Positions 1 through 10,692 of a stretch of DNA of 64,000 bases are shown piece by piece (positions within the stretch are counted from its first letter, which is position 1; each line of letters opens with the position of its first letter). The notes beneath the pieces are model-generated. The model was given only the letters and a program-made list of their open reading frames with translations. It was not told the origin of the DNA and did no database searches. The stretch comes from Heliomarina baculiformis (lineage in GTDB: Bacteria > Pseudomonadota > Alphaproteobacteria > Rhodobacterales > Rhodobacteraceae). The position numbers and the translations under genes were made by a program. Where the stretch lies: positions 248,001 through 312,000 of the forward strand of contig NZ_JAIMIC010000005.1 in assembly GCF_019966545.1 (NCBI RefSeq), given 5' to 3'.

Positions 1-806
1 CACAGCTTGATGCGGCCGAGCGTGACGAGCAGCGGATCGAAGCGCTGGCAGCGCGGAACGTCAGCAGCCAGCAGGCGCTTGACGACTCCATCACGGCCCG
101 CGATTCCGCTCGTGCCCAACTGGAAGTCGCCCGCGCGCAGCTTCAGAGTTCGCAGATCGAACTGGACAAGACGACGATCCACGCGCGCCTCTCAGGCGAA
201 ATCGGGCTGTCGATGACAAGCCGGGGCGCGCTGGTGACCAATGGGCAGGCCGATCCCTTGACCGTTATCCGGGTGATCGACCCGGTGTTCGTCGACGTGA
301 CCCAGTCCGCTGCCGATCTGCTGGCCTGGCGGCGTCAACAAAAGAGCGAAGTGACGGAGTCCAGTGGCGCAGCAGATGTCACCCTGATCCTTGCCGATGG
401 GACGGAGTACGAACACGCCGGACGCCTCACCGCTGCCGAGCCGCATGTGGACGAGCAGACCGGCGTCGTTCTGCTGCGCATGAGCTTTGCGAATCCTGAC
501 AAGCTTTTGCTTCCAGGCATGTACGTCCAGGTTAACATGCCCACGACCGTTGCCCGGGATGTCATACTGACCCCACAGGAAGCGGTCAGTCGGGATCGCC
601 GCGGTCGTCCGACGGCGCTTGTGGTCAACAGCGAAAACGTGGTCGAGCTGCGCAATCTCGAAATCCTGCAAGATCGGGGCTCTGACTGGGTTGTCGCTTC
701 GGGTCTGGAAACCGGCGACCGCGTGATCGTCGAAGGCCTGCAGATCGTGGCACCGGGTGCAACGGTCAATGCCGAAGAGCGCGAAACCCCTGCGGAAACA
801 GAATAA
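1..806 (+). CDS. RND efflux periplasmic adaptor (AcrA/MexA type), 5'-truncated
   Basis: Periplasmic membrane-fusion subunit that links an inner-membrane RND pump to an outer-membrane channel. The gene enters from the left edge: the frame is open from base 3 and only the last 267 residues are present. Visible in order: the end of the alpha-helical hairpin (Gln/Ala/Arg-rich heptads, about the first 50 visible residues), the second lipoyl half with TIHARLSGEIGLS, a beta-barrel stretch, and the membrane-proximal domain (LETGDRVIVEGLQIVAPGA) near the end. The pump gene follows 68 bases later on the same strand, the standard adaptor-pump operon. The family is clear; the exported substrate cannot be read from the sequence. 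Confidence 0.93.
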   Translation, partial: QLDAAERDEQRIEALAARNVSSQQALDDSITARDSARAQLEVARAQLQSSQIELDKTTIHARLSGEIGLSMTSRGALVTNGQADPLTVIRVIDPVFVDVTQSAADLLAWRRQQKSEVTESSGAADVTLILADGTEYEHAGRLTAAEPHVDEQTGVVLLRMSFANPDKLLLPGMYVQVNMPTTVARDVILTPQEAVSRDRRGRPTALVVNSENVVELRNLEILQDRGSDWVVASGLETGDRVIVEGLQIVAPGATVNAEERETPAETE

Positions 807-874
807 CAAAAATTGAACGGGCATCAGCCGACAATCACTGATCCCACCTGTTGCCTGACTGACCGGAGACCACC

Positions 875-3800
875 ATGGCCCGCTTTTTCATAGACCGCCC
901 GATTTTTGCTTGGGTCCTTTCGATCATCGTCATGGGGATTGGTCTCTTGTCGATGGTGACACTCCCGGTCGCACAGTATCCCGAGATCGCGCCCCCTTCG
1001 GTGTCGATCAACGCGAATTATCCCGGTGCTTCGGCGGAAACCGTCGCCAACACGGTCACGCAGGTGATCGAACAGCAGATGACGGGGCTGGATGGGCTTC
1101 GCTACATTTCTTCGAGCTCGACCTCTGCCGGGACCGCGACGATCACGCTGACCTTTGAAACCGGAACCGATGCCGATATCGCGCAGGTTCAGGTTCAAAA
1201 CAAGATGGCGCAGGCCACCTCTTCGCTGCCCGAACAGGTGCAGCGTCTGGGGGTTTCGGTCAGCAAGTCGTCGTCAGGCTTCCTGATGGTGATCGGGCTT
1301 ATTTCGCCCGATGGAACGTTCCAGCAGGAAGACCTCTCGGACTATCTCGTCTCGACCATGGTCGACGACCTGAGCCGGATCGAAGGCGTTGGCAATGTAC
1401 AGGTTTTTGGCGCCCAATACGCCATGCGGATCTGGCTCGACCCCTCCAAGCTGGCGGCCTACGAACTTACCCCGTCTGACGTGGTTGCAGCCGTTTCGGC
1501 GGAGAATGCGCAGATCTCGGCTGGCGCATTCGGCACCTTGCCGACAGTCGATGGCCAACAACTTAACGCAACCATCACCGCGCAGTCGCTGCTGCAGACA
1601 CCGGAAGACTTCCGCCAGATTGTCCTGCGGGCCGAAACTGACGGCGGACTCGTGCTGCTTCAGGACGTGGCTGAGGTTGAGATTGGCGCCGAAAACTATG
1701 CGACCATCGCGCGCTACAATCGCGGACCGGCTTCAGGGATGGCGATCAACCTTGCCCCCGGCGCAAACGCGCTTGATACGGCGGAAATGATCAAGGAACG
1801 GGTCGAGGAATTCTCGCAGTTCTTCCCGGAAGGCATGGATTACGTCATTCCTTTCGACACCACGCCGTTCATCGAAATTTCGATCGAGGCCGTGCTGCAT
1901 ACGTTGATCGAAGCGATCGTGCTCGTATTCCTAGTAATGTTCCTGTTCCTTCAGAACTTCCGCGCGACGCTTATCCCGACACTCGCCGTTCCCGTCGTTC
2001 TTTTGGGGACGCTTGGTATCATGGCTGTCTTGGGGTTCAGCATCAACACGCTGACCATGCTGGCGATGGTGCTGGCGATTGGTCTGCTTGTTGATGATGC
2101 CATCGTCGTTGTCGAAAACGTCGAACGGATCATGGAAGAGGAAGGGCTGTCACCGCTGGAAGCAACGCGCAAGTCGATGGACCAGATCACCGGCGCGTTG
2201 ATCGGCATCGCCGTGGTGGTTTCAGCCGTTTTCGTGCCGATGGCCTTTTTTGGCGGTTCGACCGGCGTGATCTACAAGCAATTCGCGATCACCATCGTTT
2301 CGGCGATGGCGCTATCGGTGTTCGTTGCACTCACGCTAACCCCCGCACTCTGTGCCGCGATCCTCAAGCCCAAGGCGCATGGTTCTGGACGTCTTTTCCG
2401 CCCGTTCAACCGGTTCTTTGATTGGCTGACACGAGGCTATAGCGGATCCGTGGGCTGGCTGGTCCGGCGCCCGTTCCGCGTGGGCGTGATTTACCTGATG
2501 CTGGGCGCTGCGGTGGTCTTTCTTTTCATGCGCACGCCGACCGGGTTCCTGCCTGACGAGGATCAAGGCATCCTGTTCACGCTAGTACAGGGTCCGACCG
2601 GCGCGACCGCGGAACGCACGCTGGATGTCGTCAAACAGGCTGAGGACTATTTCCTCGATCAGGAGGGCGATGCGGTCGAATCCATGTTCGGCGTGGTCGG
2701 TTTCAGCTTTGCCGGGCAAGGGCAGAACATGGGGCTCGCATTCGTCCGGCTAAAAGACTGGAGCGAACGGGAAGATCCGTCGTTGAGCGTCCAGTCGGTC
2801 GCAGGTCGTGCATTTGGTGCCTTTCAGGGTATCCGGGATGCCATGGTGTTCCCGATCGTGCCGCCTTCGGTGATCGAACTTGGCAACGTTTCGGGCTTTG
2901 ACTTTTACCTTCAGGCGCGGGGCGGTCAGACGCATGAACAATTGCTGACGGCGCGCAACCAGATGCTCGGCATGGCGGCGCAAAGCCCGCTGATTGCATC
3001 TATGCGGCCGAACGGCCTTGAGGATGCGGCACAGTACAATCTTGATATCGACTGGCGCAAAGCCGGTGCAATGGGGGTTTCCGCAACCAGTGTTGGCAAT
3101 TTGCTGAATATTGCCTGGGCCGGAAGTTATGTGAATGACTTCCTCGACCGGGGACGGATCAAGAAAGTTTATGTTCAGGGTCAGGCGGATTCACGGACCG
3201 CGCCCTCGGACATCGCGAAATGGCGGGTACGCAACGCAAGTGGCAGTCTTGTGCCCTTTTCAAACTTTGCGACCGGCAACTGGACCTACGGCCCACAGGG
3301 TGTGATCCGCTACAACGGCGTTCCTTCGATGCAGCTCCAGGGATCTCCTGCACCCGGCGTGAGCTCGGGCGAAGCCATGGCCGAGATCGAGCGCCTCGCC
3401 CAGCAACTGCCCCCCGGCTACGCCGTCGCCTGGACCGGCTTGTCGCTGGAAGAACGCGAATCCGGTTCGCAGGCTCCGTTCCTTTATGCGCTTGCTCTGG
3501 CGGCCGTGTTCCTCGCCCTCGCCGCGCTTTACGAAAGCTGGGCCATTCCCGTGGCGGTCATGCTTGCGATGCCGATCGGCGTGCTTGGTGCGGTCGGCAG
3601 CGCTTGGCTTGGCGGTTTCGACAACGGTGTGTTCTTTCAAGTCGGGTTGCTGACGGTGATCGGTCTTACCGGCAAGAACGCCATCATGATCGTGGAATTC
3701 GCCCGTGACCGTTACGAGAGCGGCGAAAACTTCTGGGATGCAGCGACCCATGCGGCAAGGCTGCGTTTCCGCCCGATCATCATGACCTCCATGGCTTTCT

Positions 3801-3994
3801 CGCTTGGGGTACTGCCGCTGGTACTCAGCTCGGGGGCCGGTGCAGGCGGGCGGACCGCGATCGGTACCGGCGTTCTTGGCGGTACGATTACCGGTACCGT
3901 GCTGAACATCCTGTTCGTGCCGGTCTTTTTCGTGGTGGTCAGCCGCATCGCTTCGATGGGCTCCAGACGGAAAGAAAAAGCCAGCACCGCCTGA
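875..3994 (+). CDS. RND multidrug efflux pump, inner-membrane subunit (AcrB/MexB, HAE1 family)
   Basis: Proton-driven trimeric pump that expels hydrophobic compounds from the inner membrane/periplasm through the adaptor encoded just upstream. At 1039 residues it has the usual length. It starts MARFFIDRPIFAWVLSIIVM (TM1), followed by the large periplasmic loop, the TM2-6 bundle, a second loop and TM8-12. Proton-relay residues are present: the Asp pair in GLLVDDAIVVVENV (TM4) and the Lys in GLTGKNAIMIVEFA (TM10). The ATG has GGAG close upstream. It is followed by a strong terminator, so the operon ends here; no outer-membrane channel gene follows. Substrate range is unknown. Confidence 0.96.
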   Translation: MARFFIDRPIFAWVLSIIVMGIGLLSMVTLPVAQYPEIAPPSVSINANYPGASAETVANTVTQVIEQQMTGLDGLRYISSSSTSAGTATITLTFETGTDADIAQVQVQNKMAQATSSLPEQVQRLGVSVSKSSSGFLMVIGLISPDGTFQQEDLSDYLVSTMVDDLSRIEGVGNVQVFGAQYAMRIWLDPSKLAAYELTPSDVVAAVSAENAQISAGAFGTLPTVDGQQLNATITAQSLLQTPEDFRQIVLRAETDGGLVLLQDVAEVEIGAENYATIARYNRGPASGMAINLAPGANALDTAEMIKERVEEFSQFFPEGMDYVIPFDTTPFIEISIEAVLHTLIEAIVLVFLVMFLFLQNFRATLIPTLAVPVVLLGTLGIMAVLGFSINTLTMLAMVLAIGLLVDDAIVVVENVERIMEEEGLSPLEATRKSMDQITGALIGIAVVVSAVFVPMAFFGGSTGVIYKQFAITIVSAMALSVFVALTLTPALCAAILKPKAHGSGRLFRPFNRFFDWLTRGYSGSVGWLVRRPFRVGVIYLMLGAAVVFLFMRTPTGFLPDEDQGILFTLVQGPTGATAERTLDVVKQAEDYFLDQEGDAVESMFGVVGFSFAGQGQNMGLAFVRLKDWSEREDPSLSVQSVAGRAFGAFQGIRDAMVFPIVPPSVIELGNVSGFDFYLQARGGQTHEQLLTARNQMLGMAAQSPLIASMRPNGLEDAAQYNLDIDWRKAGAMGVSATSVGNLLNIAWAGSYVNDFLDRGRIKKVYVQGQADSRTAPSDIAKWRVRNASGSLVPFSNFATGNWTYGPQGVIRYNGVPSMQLQGSPAPGVSSGEAMAEIERLAQQLPPGYAVAWTGLSLEERESGSQAPFLYALALAAVFLALAALYESWAIPVAVMLAMPIGVLGAVGSAWLGGFDNGVFFQVGLLTVIGLTGKNAIMIVEFARDRYESGENFWDAATHAARLRFRPIIMTSMAFSLGVLPLVLSSGAGAGGRTAIGTGVLGGTITGTVLNILFVPVFFVVVSRIASMGSRRKEKASTA

Positions 3995-4021
3995 ATTCTC
4001 TGGCGTGAAAGAGTGCCAGGA

Positions 4022-4051
4022 AACGCGCTTCGAAAGAAGCGCGTTTTTTTT
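4022..4051 (+). terminator. Intrinsic terminator of the RND efflux operon
   Basis: A perfect 10-base-pair stem (AACGCGCTTC / GAAGCGCGTT) closes on a GAAA tetraloop and runs into eight T residues. It lies 27 bases after the pump stop codon and is a textbook rho-independent terminator for the plus strand. Confidence 0.95.
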
Positions 4052-4170
4052 GCGATGGTCTGATCGTCGCTTCTTGGGGGCCAATGGAAAGTATTCGTTA
4101 ACGACGTTTGGGTATCCAGCCAGAGACGCGCGCAAACGAAGTCGTGCCATCCAGAAGGACCGCCCAGTTT

Positions 4171-6903
4171 ATGCCGATCACCCTATCGCCTGACGACACC
4201 ATCGCTCTGGTCGGGGCGATTTCGGACCAGATGTACCTCCTTCGTATTGACCCAAAGAGCGGCTGCATTCTGGAATGTAACGCGATGGCCGACACCCTTG
4301 CACCGACCGGACGTGCGGAAGGGGCGATGGTGATGGATCTCATCGGCCCGGAAGGCGCTTGGGAAAAAACACTGGCCGTGATGACGCAGGATTCTGTGGT
4401 CAAGGTCCGCCTGCCCCTCGTCGATGATCCGACCCGTGTTCTTACGGGAGTGCTGCACAAGGATCCGCTGGGCAATCTGATATTGGTCGCGCAAGAGGAA
4501 CCGACTGGCTCGCCGCTTGCGCAGCAGCGGATCGCGGCGCTGGAACATGGTCGGGCCATTGCGGAACTGGACGTGGATGGGAGGATTATCGAGGCTAATG
4601 GCCCGCTTTGCCTGCTTGCGGGGCGCGACCACGATGAGTTGATCGGAGCTTCGCATGAAGCGCTTTGGGCCAATGACCCGGATACCGGTACGCAGTGTCG
4701 CAAGACGTGGGCGGAGCTGTCCCGGACCGGTTCCGCGAAATCCGTTCTCGCCATGTCATCCCCTGATGGCGAAACAAGGCAGGCCGAGGCTTTTTACCGG
4801 CGGCTGAATGGTGGAGAATTGCATTCAGACCGGGTGTTGCTCTGCATTTCTGCGATGGATGACACCGGCAAAGCGGAGCGACAGGCTCGCCGGTTGAAAG
4901 CTTTGGACCTTTGCTGCCCGCAGATTGAATACGACCTCAAGGGCCGGGTTATCCACGCCAATAGCCGTTTTCTGGATCTGATCGATTACGATATCGACGA
5001 TATCCTTGGCCAATCGCATAGGCTGTTGTGCGACAAGACGCTAACAAAGACGAAGGAGTATCGCCAGTTCTGGTTGGATCTTGCTTCGGGTCAGTCGAAA
5101 TCCGGTGAATACCTGCATGTCCGTCGCGACGGTGAGGTGATCTGGCTGCGGGCGTCTTTTGTGCCGATTGTCGGAGCGAATGGAGAACCCGAGAGCGTGC
5201 TATGCTGTGCGACCGATGTTACAGCGACGCGTTCCCTTGTCGAAGACCTGACAGGCGAGATTTCAGCATTTGGCGACGCGTTCCCTACGGTACAGCTGGA
5301 TCAAGAAATGCGAGTATTGAGCGCGAATGAGCAATTCCTCGCGCTGACAGGATATAATGAGGCAGGTGCGACGTGCCTGTCACTGGACGATCTGTTTGCA
5401 GAGAATACGCAAAAAGATCTGGCAACCGCAAATGAGGATATCCTGCGGGGTAAGGTATTTTCGCGCAGTTTTTTTCTGACAGGTGACGGCGGGACATTGT
5501 TCTGGGTGGACGCAATCTTCCTTCCTAGACTGGATGCGGCTGGCGCCGTTTCGTCGGTCAGAGTGATTGTGATCGATAAGACCTGCCTGCAGAGATCGGC
5601 TATCGCCTTTGAATGCATCAACGAAGGACTGAAGCGGGTTCATGCCGTCGCCGAGGTGGACCCGGAGGGCATTGTGACGGCCGCTAACGAGCGGTATTTG
5701 GAACTTACAGGCTACCCGGATCAGGCGAGCGCGGTCGGTAAGAGTTATCTACAAGCTGAGTCCAAGGACAGAAACAGTATCGAATCGTGGTCTTGCCTGA
5801 GACAGGGTCCGGTGGAAAATGGCGAAATTCGGATCCAGGCCAAGGGCGGCGAGGAAATTCTGACACGGGCCGTGCATATTCCCGTGCTGGACTTGAAAGG
5901 CAGGCTCGAGAAGATCTTGGCAATCGTGTCCGATATCTCCGCAGAGACAGCACTGGCGGCGGACCAAGCCAGCCAACTGGCCGCCATTGACCGGGCCGAG
6001 GTGATGGCCCGCCTTGACCTGACGGGCAAGGTATTGAGTGTGAACACCAATTTCGAGCGCGTAACGGGACATTCGCAGGTAGAACTGATCGGCCAGCACC
6101 ATTCGATCCTGTGCCCGGCTGACCGCGTCCGTTCACAGGCATATCGAGATTTCTGGATTGAACTTCGAGCCGGAAAATTCCAATTCGAGAAGGGTCACTA
6201 TGCCGGTAAATTCGGTCACGATGTTTATCTGCAGTCGGTCTATGCACCGATACTGAATCATGACGGTGAACCGGTCGGCATCGTGATGTTCGGCTATGAC
6301 GTGACCGACCAGGTCGAGTTGGAACAGAAGATTACGGCGAAGGCCTCAAAACTGGGCGAGATGTTCGGCGAACTGGGTCAGTTCAACGACCAGATGGCAA
6401 CATCGACCTCCGACGCATTTGATCTGACCAAAGACGCGCGGAACAGTGCTGATACGGGACTTGATGCCTTGACCAACGCGATTGCGTCGATCGAGCTGAT
6501 CCAGCGATCCTCAAGCGAGATCTCGGACATCGTGTCGACTATTTCCGAGATTGCCAACCAGACCAATCTTCTGGCCTTCAACGCCGCCATAGAAGCCGCG
6601 CGCGCGGGCGAGCACGGGATCGGATTTTCGGTTGTCGCCGACGAAGTTCGCAAACTGGCCGAGCGCAGTTCCACTGCGGCCCAAGACATCACGAGGTTGA
6701 TCTCAGGATCCGCAGAGCGGGTGCAGACAGGCACCGACCATTCGCAAGCCGCAAAGACCGCTTTCGAAGCGATCCTTGAAGGCGTGGATAAGACAAGCGA
6801 TGCGCTCGGAAGGATCTCGGCAGCGGCACGACAGCAGGAAAACGTGGCAGCCAGTATCGCGGATCTTGTCGGGCAGTTGTCCGAGGTGGGTAGGACACCA
6901 TAA
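4171..6903 (+). CDS. Soluble methyl-accepting chemotaxis protein with six PAS repeats
   Basis: Cytoplasmic chemoreceptor: PAS domains sense an internal signal (often redox or a small ligand) and the C-terminal coiled-coil hairpin controls CheA. I place the start at ATG 4171 (910 residues) because AGAAGGA lies 11 bases upstream; an in-frame TTG at 4108 lacks a good site. Six PAS-like units follow one another at roughly residues 10-115, 125-235, 245-355, 365-475, 485-595 and 605-720. The signalling hairpin tip is at about 790-825 ([20 protein letters not shown], then [17 protein letters not shown]). No transmembrane segment or HAMP domain is seen, and the methylation helices look short. It stands alone, with no che genes in the window. 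Confidence 0.93.
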   Translation: MPITLSPDDTIALVGAISDQMYLLRIDPKSGCILECNAMADTLAPTGRAEGAMVMDLIGPEGAWEKTLAVMTQDSVVKVRLPLVDDPTRVLTGVLHKDPLGNLILVAQEEPTGSPLAQQRIAALEHGRAIAELDVDGRIIEANGPLCLLAGRDHDELIGASHEALWANDPDTGTQCRKTWAELSRTGSAKSVLAMSSPDGETRQAEAFYRRLNGGELHSDRVLLCISAMDDTGKAERQARRLKALDLCCPQIEYDLKGRVIHANSRFLDLIDYDIDDILGQSHRLLCDKTLTKTKEYRQFWLDLASGQSKSGEYLHVRRDGEVIWLRASFVPIVGANGEPESVLCCATDVTATRSLVEDLTGEISAFGDAFPTVQLDQEMRVLSANEQFLALTGYNEAGATCLSLDDLFAENTQKDLATANEDILRGKVFSRSFFLTGDGGTLFWVDAIFLPRLDAAGAVSSVRVIVIDKTCLQRSAIAFECINEGLKRVHAVAEVDPEGIVTAANERYLELTGYPDQASAVGKSYLQAESKDRNSIESWSCLRQGPVENGEIRIQAKGGEEILTRAVHIPVLDLKGRLEKILAIVSDISAETALAADQASQLAAIDRAEVMARLDLTGKVLSVNTNFERVTGHSQVELIGQHHSILCPADRVRSQAYRDFWIELRAGKFQFEKGHYAGKFGHDVYLQSVYAPILNHDGEPVGIVMFGYDVTDQVELEQKITAKASKLGEMFGELGQFNDQMATSTSDAFDLTKDARNSADTGLDALTNAIASIELIQRSSSEISDIVSTISEIANQTNLLAFNAAIEAARAGEHGIGFSVVADEVRKLAERSSTAAQDITRLISGSAERVQTGTDHSQAAKTAFEAILEGVDKTSDALGRISAAARQQENVAASIADLVGQLSEVGRTP

Positions 6904-7041
6904 CGAATTGAGGGGCCGTGAACGTCTCACCGTCAAGCAGGGCGTTGGAACCTGACCTTACGCGTTGCTGCCGGCCAGCATTACGAGATTGTCGGCGCGT
7001 GTGACGGCATTCATCACAGTTCGCCCGAATGATCCAAGCAA

Positions 7042-7071
7042 AAAGACGTGGCCGTTTGTGGCCACGTCTTT
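7042..7071. terminator. Bidirectional terminator between the chemoreceptor gene and phoB
   Basis: A 12-base-pair perfect stem (AAAGACGTGGCC / GGCCACGTCTTT) with a six-base loop sits between two convergent genes. A runs on one side and T runs on the other allow it to work in both directions. Confidence 0.88.
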
Positions 7072-7098
7072 CGTTTTATTGAACTGCCAATTGATTCT

Positions 7099-7788
7099 TC
7101 AGCCAAGGGCGTAACCTGCCCCGCGTACGGTGCGGACCGGGTCCGGACCGCCATGCTGGGTCAGTGATTTGCGAAGACGGCCGATGTGCACGTCGACGGT
7201 GCGGGTATCGACGTAAATGTCGCGACCCCAGACACGGTCCAGCAGTTGTTCGCGGCTCCAGACGCGGCCCGGCTTTTCCATGAAGGTAGAGAGAAGGCGA
7301 AACTCAGTTGGGCCAAGCTTGAGCGGTTTTTCCGAACGGCTGACCTTGTGGGTCTCGGCGTCGAGTACGATGTCGTCGAACTCGAGCCGCAGTCCGACGG
7401 TCGCGGGGCGAACACGGCGCAGCTGCGAGCGGACCCGCGCCATCAGCTCGATCACGGAATAGGGTTTCACCACGTAATCGTCGGCACCGGTTTCGAGCCC
7501 CCGCACGCGGTCGACCTCTTCGGAACGGGCCGAGAGCATGATGACCGGAATACCGCGGGTTTCCGGACGAATTTTGAGCCGGCGGCAGACTTCGATGCCG
7601 CTGAGCGTTGGCATCATCCAGTCCAGCACAATGATGTCGGGCATGTCCTCGTCGACAAGCAGCAGCGCCTCATCGCCACTGGCGGCCCGTATCACCCGGA
7701 ACCCTTCAGCTTCGAGATTGTAGGCCAGCACTTCGCGCTGCGCAGGTTCGTCCTCGACGACCAGAACTGTGGGTTGGTTGGCAGTCAT
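7099..7788 (-). CDS. phoB: Phosphate regulon response regulator PhoB
   Basis: OmpR-family regulator that binds PHO boxes when phosphorylated by PhoR under phosphate limitation. At 229 residues it has the normal length. The receiver domain (1-120) has the acidic pair VVEDEP and the phospho-acceptor Asp in IIVLDWMMP; the winged-helix domain (130-229) contains LKLGPTEFRLLSTFM and DVHIGRLRKSL, both typical of PhoB. It is the last gene of the pst-pho operon, 12 bases after phoU, and is followed by the shared terminator at 7042-7071. Its likely target is the PHO box upstream of pstS in the same operon, giving autoregulation. Confidence 0.97.
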   Translation of the reverse strand: MTANQPTVLVVEDEPAQREVLAYNLEAEGFRVIRAASGDEALLLVDEDMPDIIVLDWMMPTLSGIEVCRRLKIRPETRGIPVIMLSARSEEVDRVRGLETGADDYVVKPYSVIELMARVRSQLRRVRPATVGLRLEFDDIVLDAETHKVSRSEKPLKLGPTEFRLLSTFMEKPGRVWSREQLLDRVWGRDIYVDTRTVDVHIGRLRKSLTQHGGPDPVRTVRGAGYALG

Positions 7789-7800
7789 GGCTTACGGTTC

Positions 7801-8505
7801 CTAAATTGCGGTTTCCGACGTCGTGTCCGCCTTGGGGCGGTCTTCCTCGGGCCGTTCGCCGGAAACCAGGTAAACAACCTGCTCGGCAATGGATGTCGCA
7901 TGGTCCCCCATCCGCTCGATGTTCTTGGCGATGAAGTGCAGGTGCATGCAGGGCGTGATGTTGCGCGGGTCTTCCATCATGAAGGTCAGGAATTCTCGGA
8001 ACAGCGCGTTATACATCTGGTCGACTTCGCGGTCTTGCTGGATCACGTCGGCGGCCACTTCGGCGTCGCGGTGGATGTAGGCATCGAGCGCGTTCTTGAG
8101 CATCATCTCGACTTCGCGGGCCATGCGGCGCAGAGCGGCAGGGCTACCCGTCACCGACGGCATCTGCGTCAGGATACCTGTACGCTTGGCGATGTTCTTG
8201 GCGTAGTCCCCAACACGTTCGAGGTTGCCGCTGATCTTGAGCACCGAGAGAACCACCCGAAGGTCAACGGCCGTGGGGGCGCGCAGGGCGATAAGGCGTG
8301 CGGTGTCTTCGTTGATCAGTTCCTCGAGGCCGTCGATGGCCTTGTCGCCAAGGCGCACCTGCTCGGCCAGTTCCTCATCCCGGGTTTCGAGGGAGAGCGC
8401 CGAATTGCGGATGGCGGCTTCGACCATGCCACCCATTTTCATGATCCGCGCCTGAATGGCTTCGAGGTCGCGGTCGAAGGCGGAGGCGATGTGTTGGTCT
8501 TGCAT
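7801..8505 (-). CDS. phoU: Phosphate transport regulator PhoU
   Basis: Cytoplasmic helical protein that relays Pst transporter status to PhoR and restrains phosphate uptake. 234 residues, the usual length, all helical, with two PhoU repeats (about 15-105 and 120-210). The metal-binding acidic patches are recognisable, for example NLERVGDYAKNIA in the first repeat and NIERMGDHATSIAEQ in the second. It lies between pstB (16 bases upstream) and phoB (12 bases downstream), the conserved order in Proteobacteria. Confidence 0.97.
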   Translation of the reverse strand: MQDQHIASAFDRDLEAIQARIMKMGGMVEAAIRNSALSLETRDEELAEQVRLGDKAIDGLEELINEDTARLIALRAPTAVDLRVVLSVLKISGNLERVGDYAKNIAKRTGILTQMPSVTGSPAALRRMAREVEMMLKNALDAYIHRDAEVAADVIQQDREVDQMYNALFREFLTFMMEDPRNITPCMHLHFIAKNIERMGDHATSIAEQVVYLVSGERPEEDRPKADTTSETAI

Positions 8506-8521
8506 GATACAGGACTCCTTT

Positions 8522-9319
8522 TCAGCCGATACGGCCGGTAATGTAGCTTTCCGTGCGCGGATCTTCGGGATTGGTAAAGATTTGACCCGTCTCGCCGAAT
8601 TCGACGAGATTACCGAGGTGGAAAAAGGCGGTTTTCTGGCTGACGCGGGCGGCCTGCTGCATCGAGTGGGTCACGATGACTACCGAATAGTTGGTACGCA
8701 GTTCGTCGATCAGTTCCTCGACCTGGGCCGTGGCGATCGGGTCGAGCGCGGAACAGGGTTCGTCCATGAGCAGCACTTCGGGTTCGGTCGCAACGGCGCG
8801 CGCAATGCAAAGACGTTGCTGCTGACCGCCTGACAGACCGGTGCCTGGCGCGTTCAGGCGATCCTTGACCTCGTTCCAGATCGCGGCGCGACGCAGGGCG
8901 CTTTCCACGATATTGTCCAGATCCGCCTTGTTCTTGAACAGGCCGTGAATCCGCGGGCCATAAGCGACGTTGTCATAGATCGATTTCGGGAACGGGTTCG
9001 GTTTCTGGAATACCATCCCCACCTTGGCGCGAAGCTGCACCGGATCGACCTTGCGATCATAGATGTCTTCGTTGTCGAGAAGGATCGTGCCTTCGACCCG
9101 GCAGACATCGATGGTGTCGTTCATCCGGTTCAGGCAGCGCAGGAAAGTCGACTTGCCACAACCGGACGGTCCGATAAACGCCGTGACGGTCTTGTCCTCG
9201 ATCTCGACATCCACATCCTTGATCGCGTGAGTGTCGCCGTAGTAGACCTGAACCCCGCTGGCCGAGATCTTAATATCCTGGGTGTTCACGTTTTTCTCCA
9301 CAGAGGTCATCTGGTTCAT
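8522..9319 (-). CDS. pstB: Phosphate ABC transporter ATPase PstB
   Basis: ATPase subunit that drives high-affinity phosphate import through PstA/PstC. 265 residues. Walker A is GPSGCGKST, the signature motif is LSGGQQQR, Walker B is [13 protein letters not shown], and the switch His is in [21 protein letters not shown] after Walker A is characteristic of PstB as opposed to other importer ATPases. The start ATG sits 14 bases after the pstA stop. The operon context confirms the assignment. Confidence 0.98.
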   Translation of the reverse strand: MNQMTSVEKNVNTQDIKISASGVQVYYGDTHAIKDVDVEIEDKTVTAFIGPSGCGKSTFLRCLNRMNDTIDVCRVEGTILLDNEDIYDRKVDPVQLRAKVGMVFQKPNPFPKSIYDNVAYGPRIHGLFKNKADLDNIVESALRRAAIWNEVKDRLNAPGTGLSGGQQQRLCIARAVATEPEVLLMDEPCSALDPIATAQVEELIDELRTNYSVVIVTHSMQQAARVSQKTAFFHLGNLVEFGETGQIFTNPEDPRTESYITGRIG

Positions 9320-9333
9320 GGTGTTTTCTCCCC

Positions 9334-10692
9334 TTACCAGCGGCGTTCAAAGCGGCGGCGCAGGATCACGGCCACTGTATTCATTGTAATCAGGAACAGC
9401 AGCAGGATGATGATGCCACCCCAGGCGCGTTCATAAAAGGCCGGGTCTGCGCGTTTCGCCCATTCGTAGATCTGCGCAGGCATGGCCGAGTTCGGCGACA
9501 GCAGGCCGCTTGCGACGCTGTCGGGCGCGTTCGAGGCGATAAAGCCCACCATACCGATCAGCAGCAGCGGGGCCGTTTCGCCAAGTGCCTGCGCCAGTCC
9601 GATGATGGTGCCCGTCAGGATGCCAGGTGCTGCGAGCGGCAGTACGTGGTGAAACACCGACTGCATTTTCGACGCACCAACGCCAAGCGCTGCGTCACGG
9701 ATCGACGGCGGCACTGCTTTGAGCGAGGCCCGTGTCGAAATGATGATGGTCGGCAGTGTCATCAGGGTTAACACAAGTCCGCCGACAAGCGGTGCGGACA
9801 TAGGCAGGTGCATGTAGTTGATGAACACGGCGAGACCGAGAATGCCGAAGACGATGGACGGAACAGCGGCGAGGTTCGAGATATTCACTTCGATGATATC
9901 GGTGATCCAGTTCTTCGGCGCAAATTCCTCGAGATAGATCGAGGCCGCGACACCGATGGGCAGCGCCAGCGCCAGCACCACCAGCATCATGAAGAGAGAC
10001 CCCACCATTGCCACGCCGATCCCGGCAGATTCCGGTCTTTGGTCGGACGCATCCGCGCCGGTGATGAAGCTGAGGTTGAACGTTTTCTTGATGGACCCGC
10101 TTTCGACAAGCTGATCGACCACGTCGAGCTGTTCGACCGAGATGTTCTTGTCATTGGCGATAGAGTCGCGCGTTACGCGGCCCTTGAGATAACCGTCGAC
10201 CCGGCTGCTGGCGAGAAATTCAAAGCTGACCGATGTTCCGATCAGTTCAGGGTTCTGCAGCACAAAGTCACGCAGGGTTGCGGCCGCACTCTTGGAGAGG
10301 ATGTCGCCCAGTTGCTTGCCCGACAGTTCGGTCTGAACGTTGGCCGAGGCGATCTTGTCTTCCAGAGCCTGCGAGATCAGTGGTGAGTATCCGAAGGTAG
10401 AGACCTTGGAAATCTCTTCGATATCACGGTTACCGTTCTTGTCGAGCTTGTCTTCGAGGAGCTGTACATCGAGCGTGATGAAGGTTTGCTGAAACGCGCC
10501 AGCGCCGTTGCGCACGATGGTGAAAACGAGAACCAGCAGCATGAGCAGGCCGATGCCGATGGCTATCATGCCGTACATCTGAAACCGTTTCTCGGCCGCG
10601 TTACGCTTGGCGGTACGGGCGTCCTGCGTGAGCAAGGTCCCGTGTTTCGGGCGAGGTACGCCGGCCGCAGGTGAATTGGTGAGGTCAGTCAT
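9334..10692 (-). CDS. pstA: Phosphate ABC transporter permease PstA (long form)
   Basis: Membrane subunit of the phosphate importer. At 452 residues it is about 150 longer than E. coli PstA. The extra part lies after the first membrane helix (around residues 35-55) as a soluble, presumably periplasmic region up to about residue 215, matching the N-terminal extension known in alphaproteobacterial PstA (DUF3333). The permease core follows, with the coupling-loop region [19 protein letters not shown] that contacts PstB. It overlaps the end of pstC by 4 bases, indicating translational coupling. Confidence 0.95.
   Translation of the reverse strand: MTDLTNSPAAGVPRPKHGTLLTQDARTAKRNAAEKRFQMYGMIAIGIGLLMLLVLVFTIVRNGAGAFQQTFITLDVQLLEDKLDKNGNRDIEEISKVSTFGYSPLISQALEDKIASANVQTELSGKQLGDILSKSAAATLRDFVLQNPELIGTSVSFEFLASSRVDGYLKGRVTRDSIANDKNISVEQLDVVDQLVESGSIKKTFNLSFITGADASDQRPESAGIGVAMVGSLFMMLVVLALALPIGVAASIYLEEFAPKNWITDIIEVNISNLAAVPSIVFGILGLAVFINYMHLPMSAPLVGGLVLTLMTLPTIIISTRASLKAVPPSIRDAALGVGASKMQSVFHHVLPLAAPGILTGTIIGLAQALGETAPLLLIGMVGFIASNAPDSVASGLLSPNSAMPAQIYEWAKRADPAFYERAWGGIIILLLFLITMNTVAVILRRRFERRW

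Noticed and set aside
7186-8541. 451-codon open frame on the plus strand opposite phoB and phoU
   Set aside because: A complement frame of two clear genes; composition (His, Val, Asp-rich) is that of a shadow frame in high-GC DNA.
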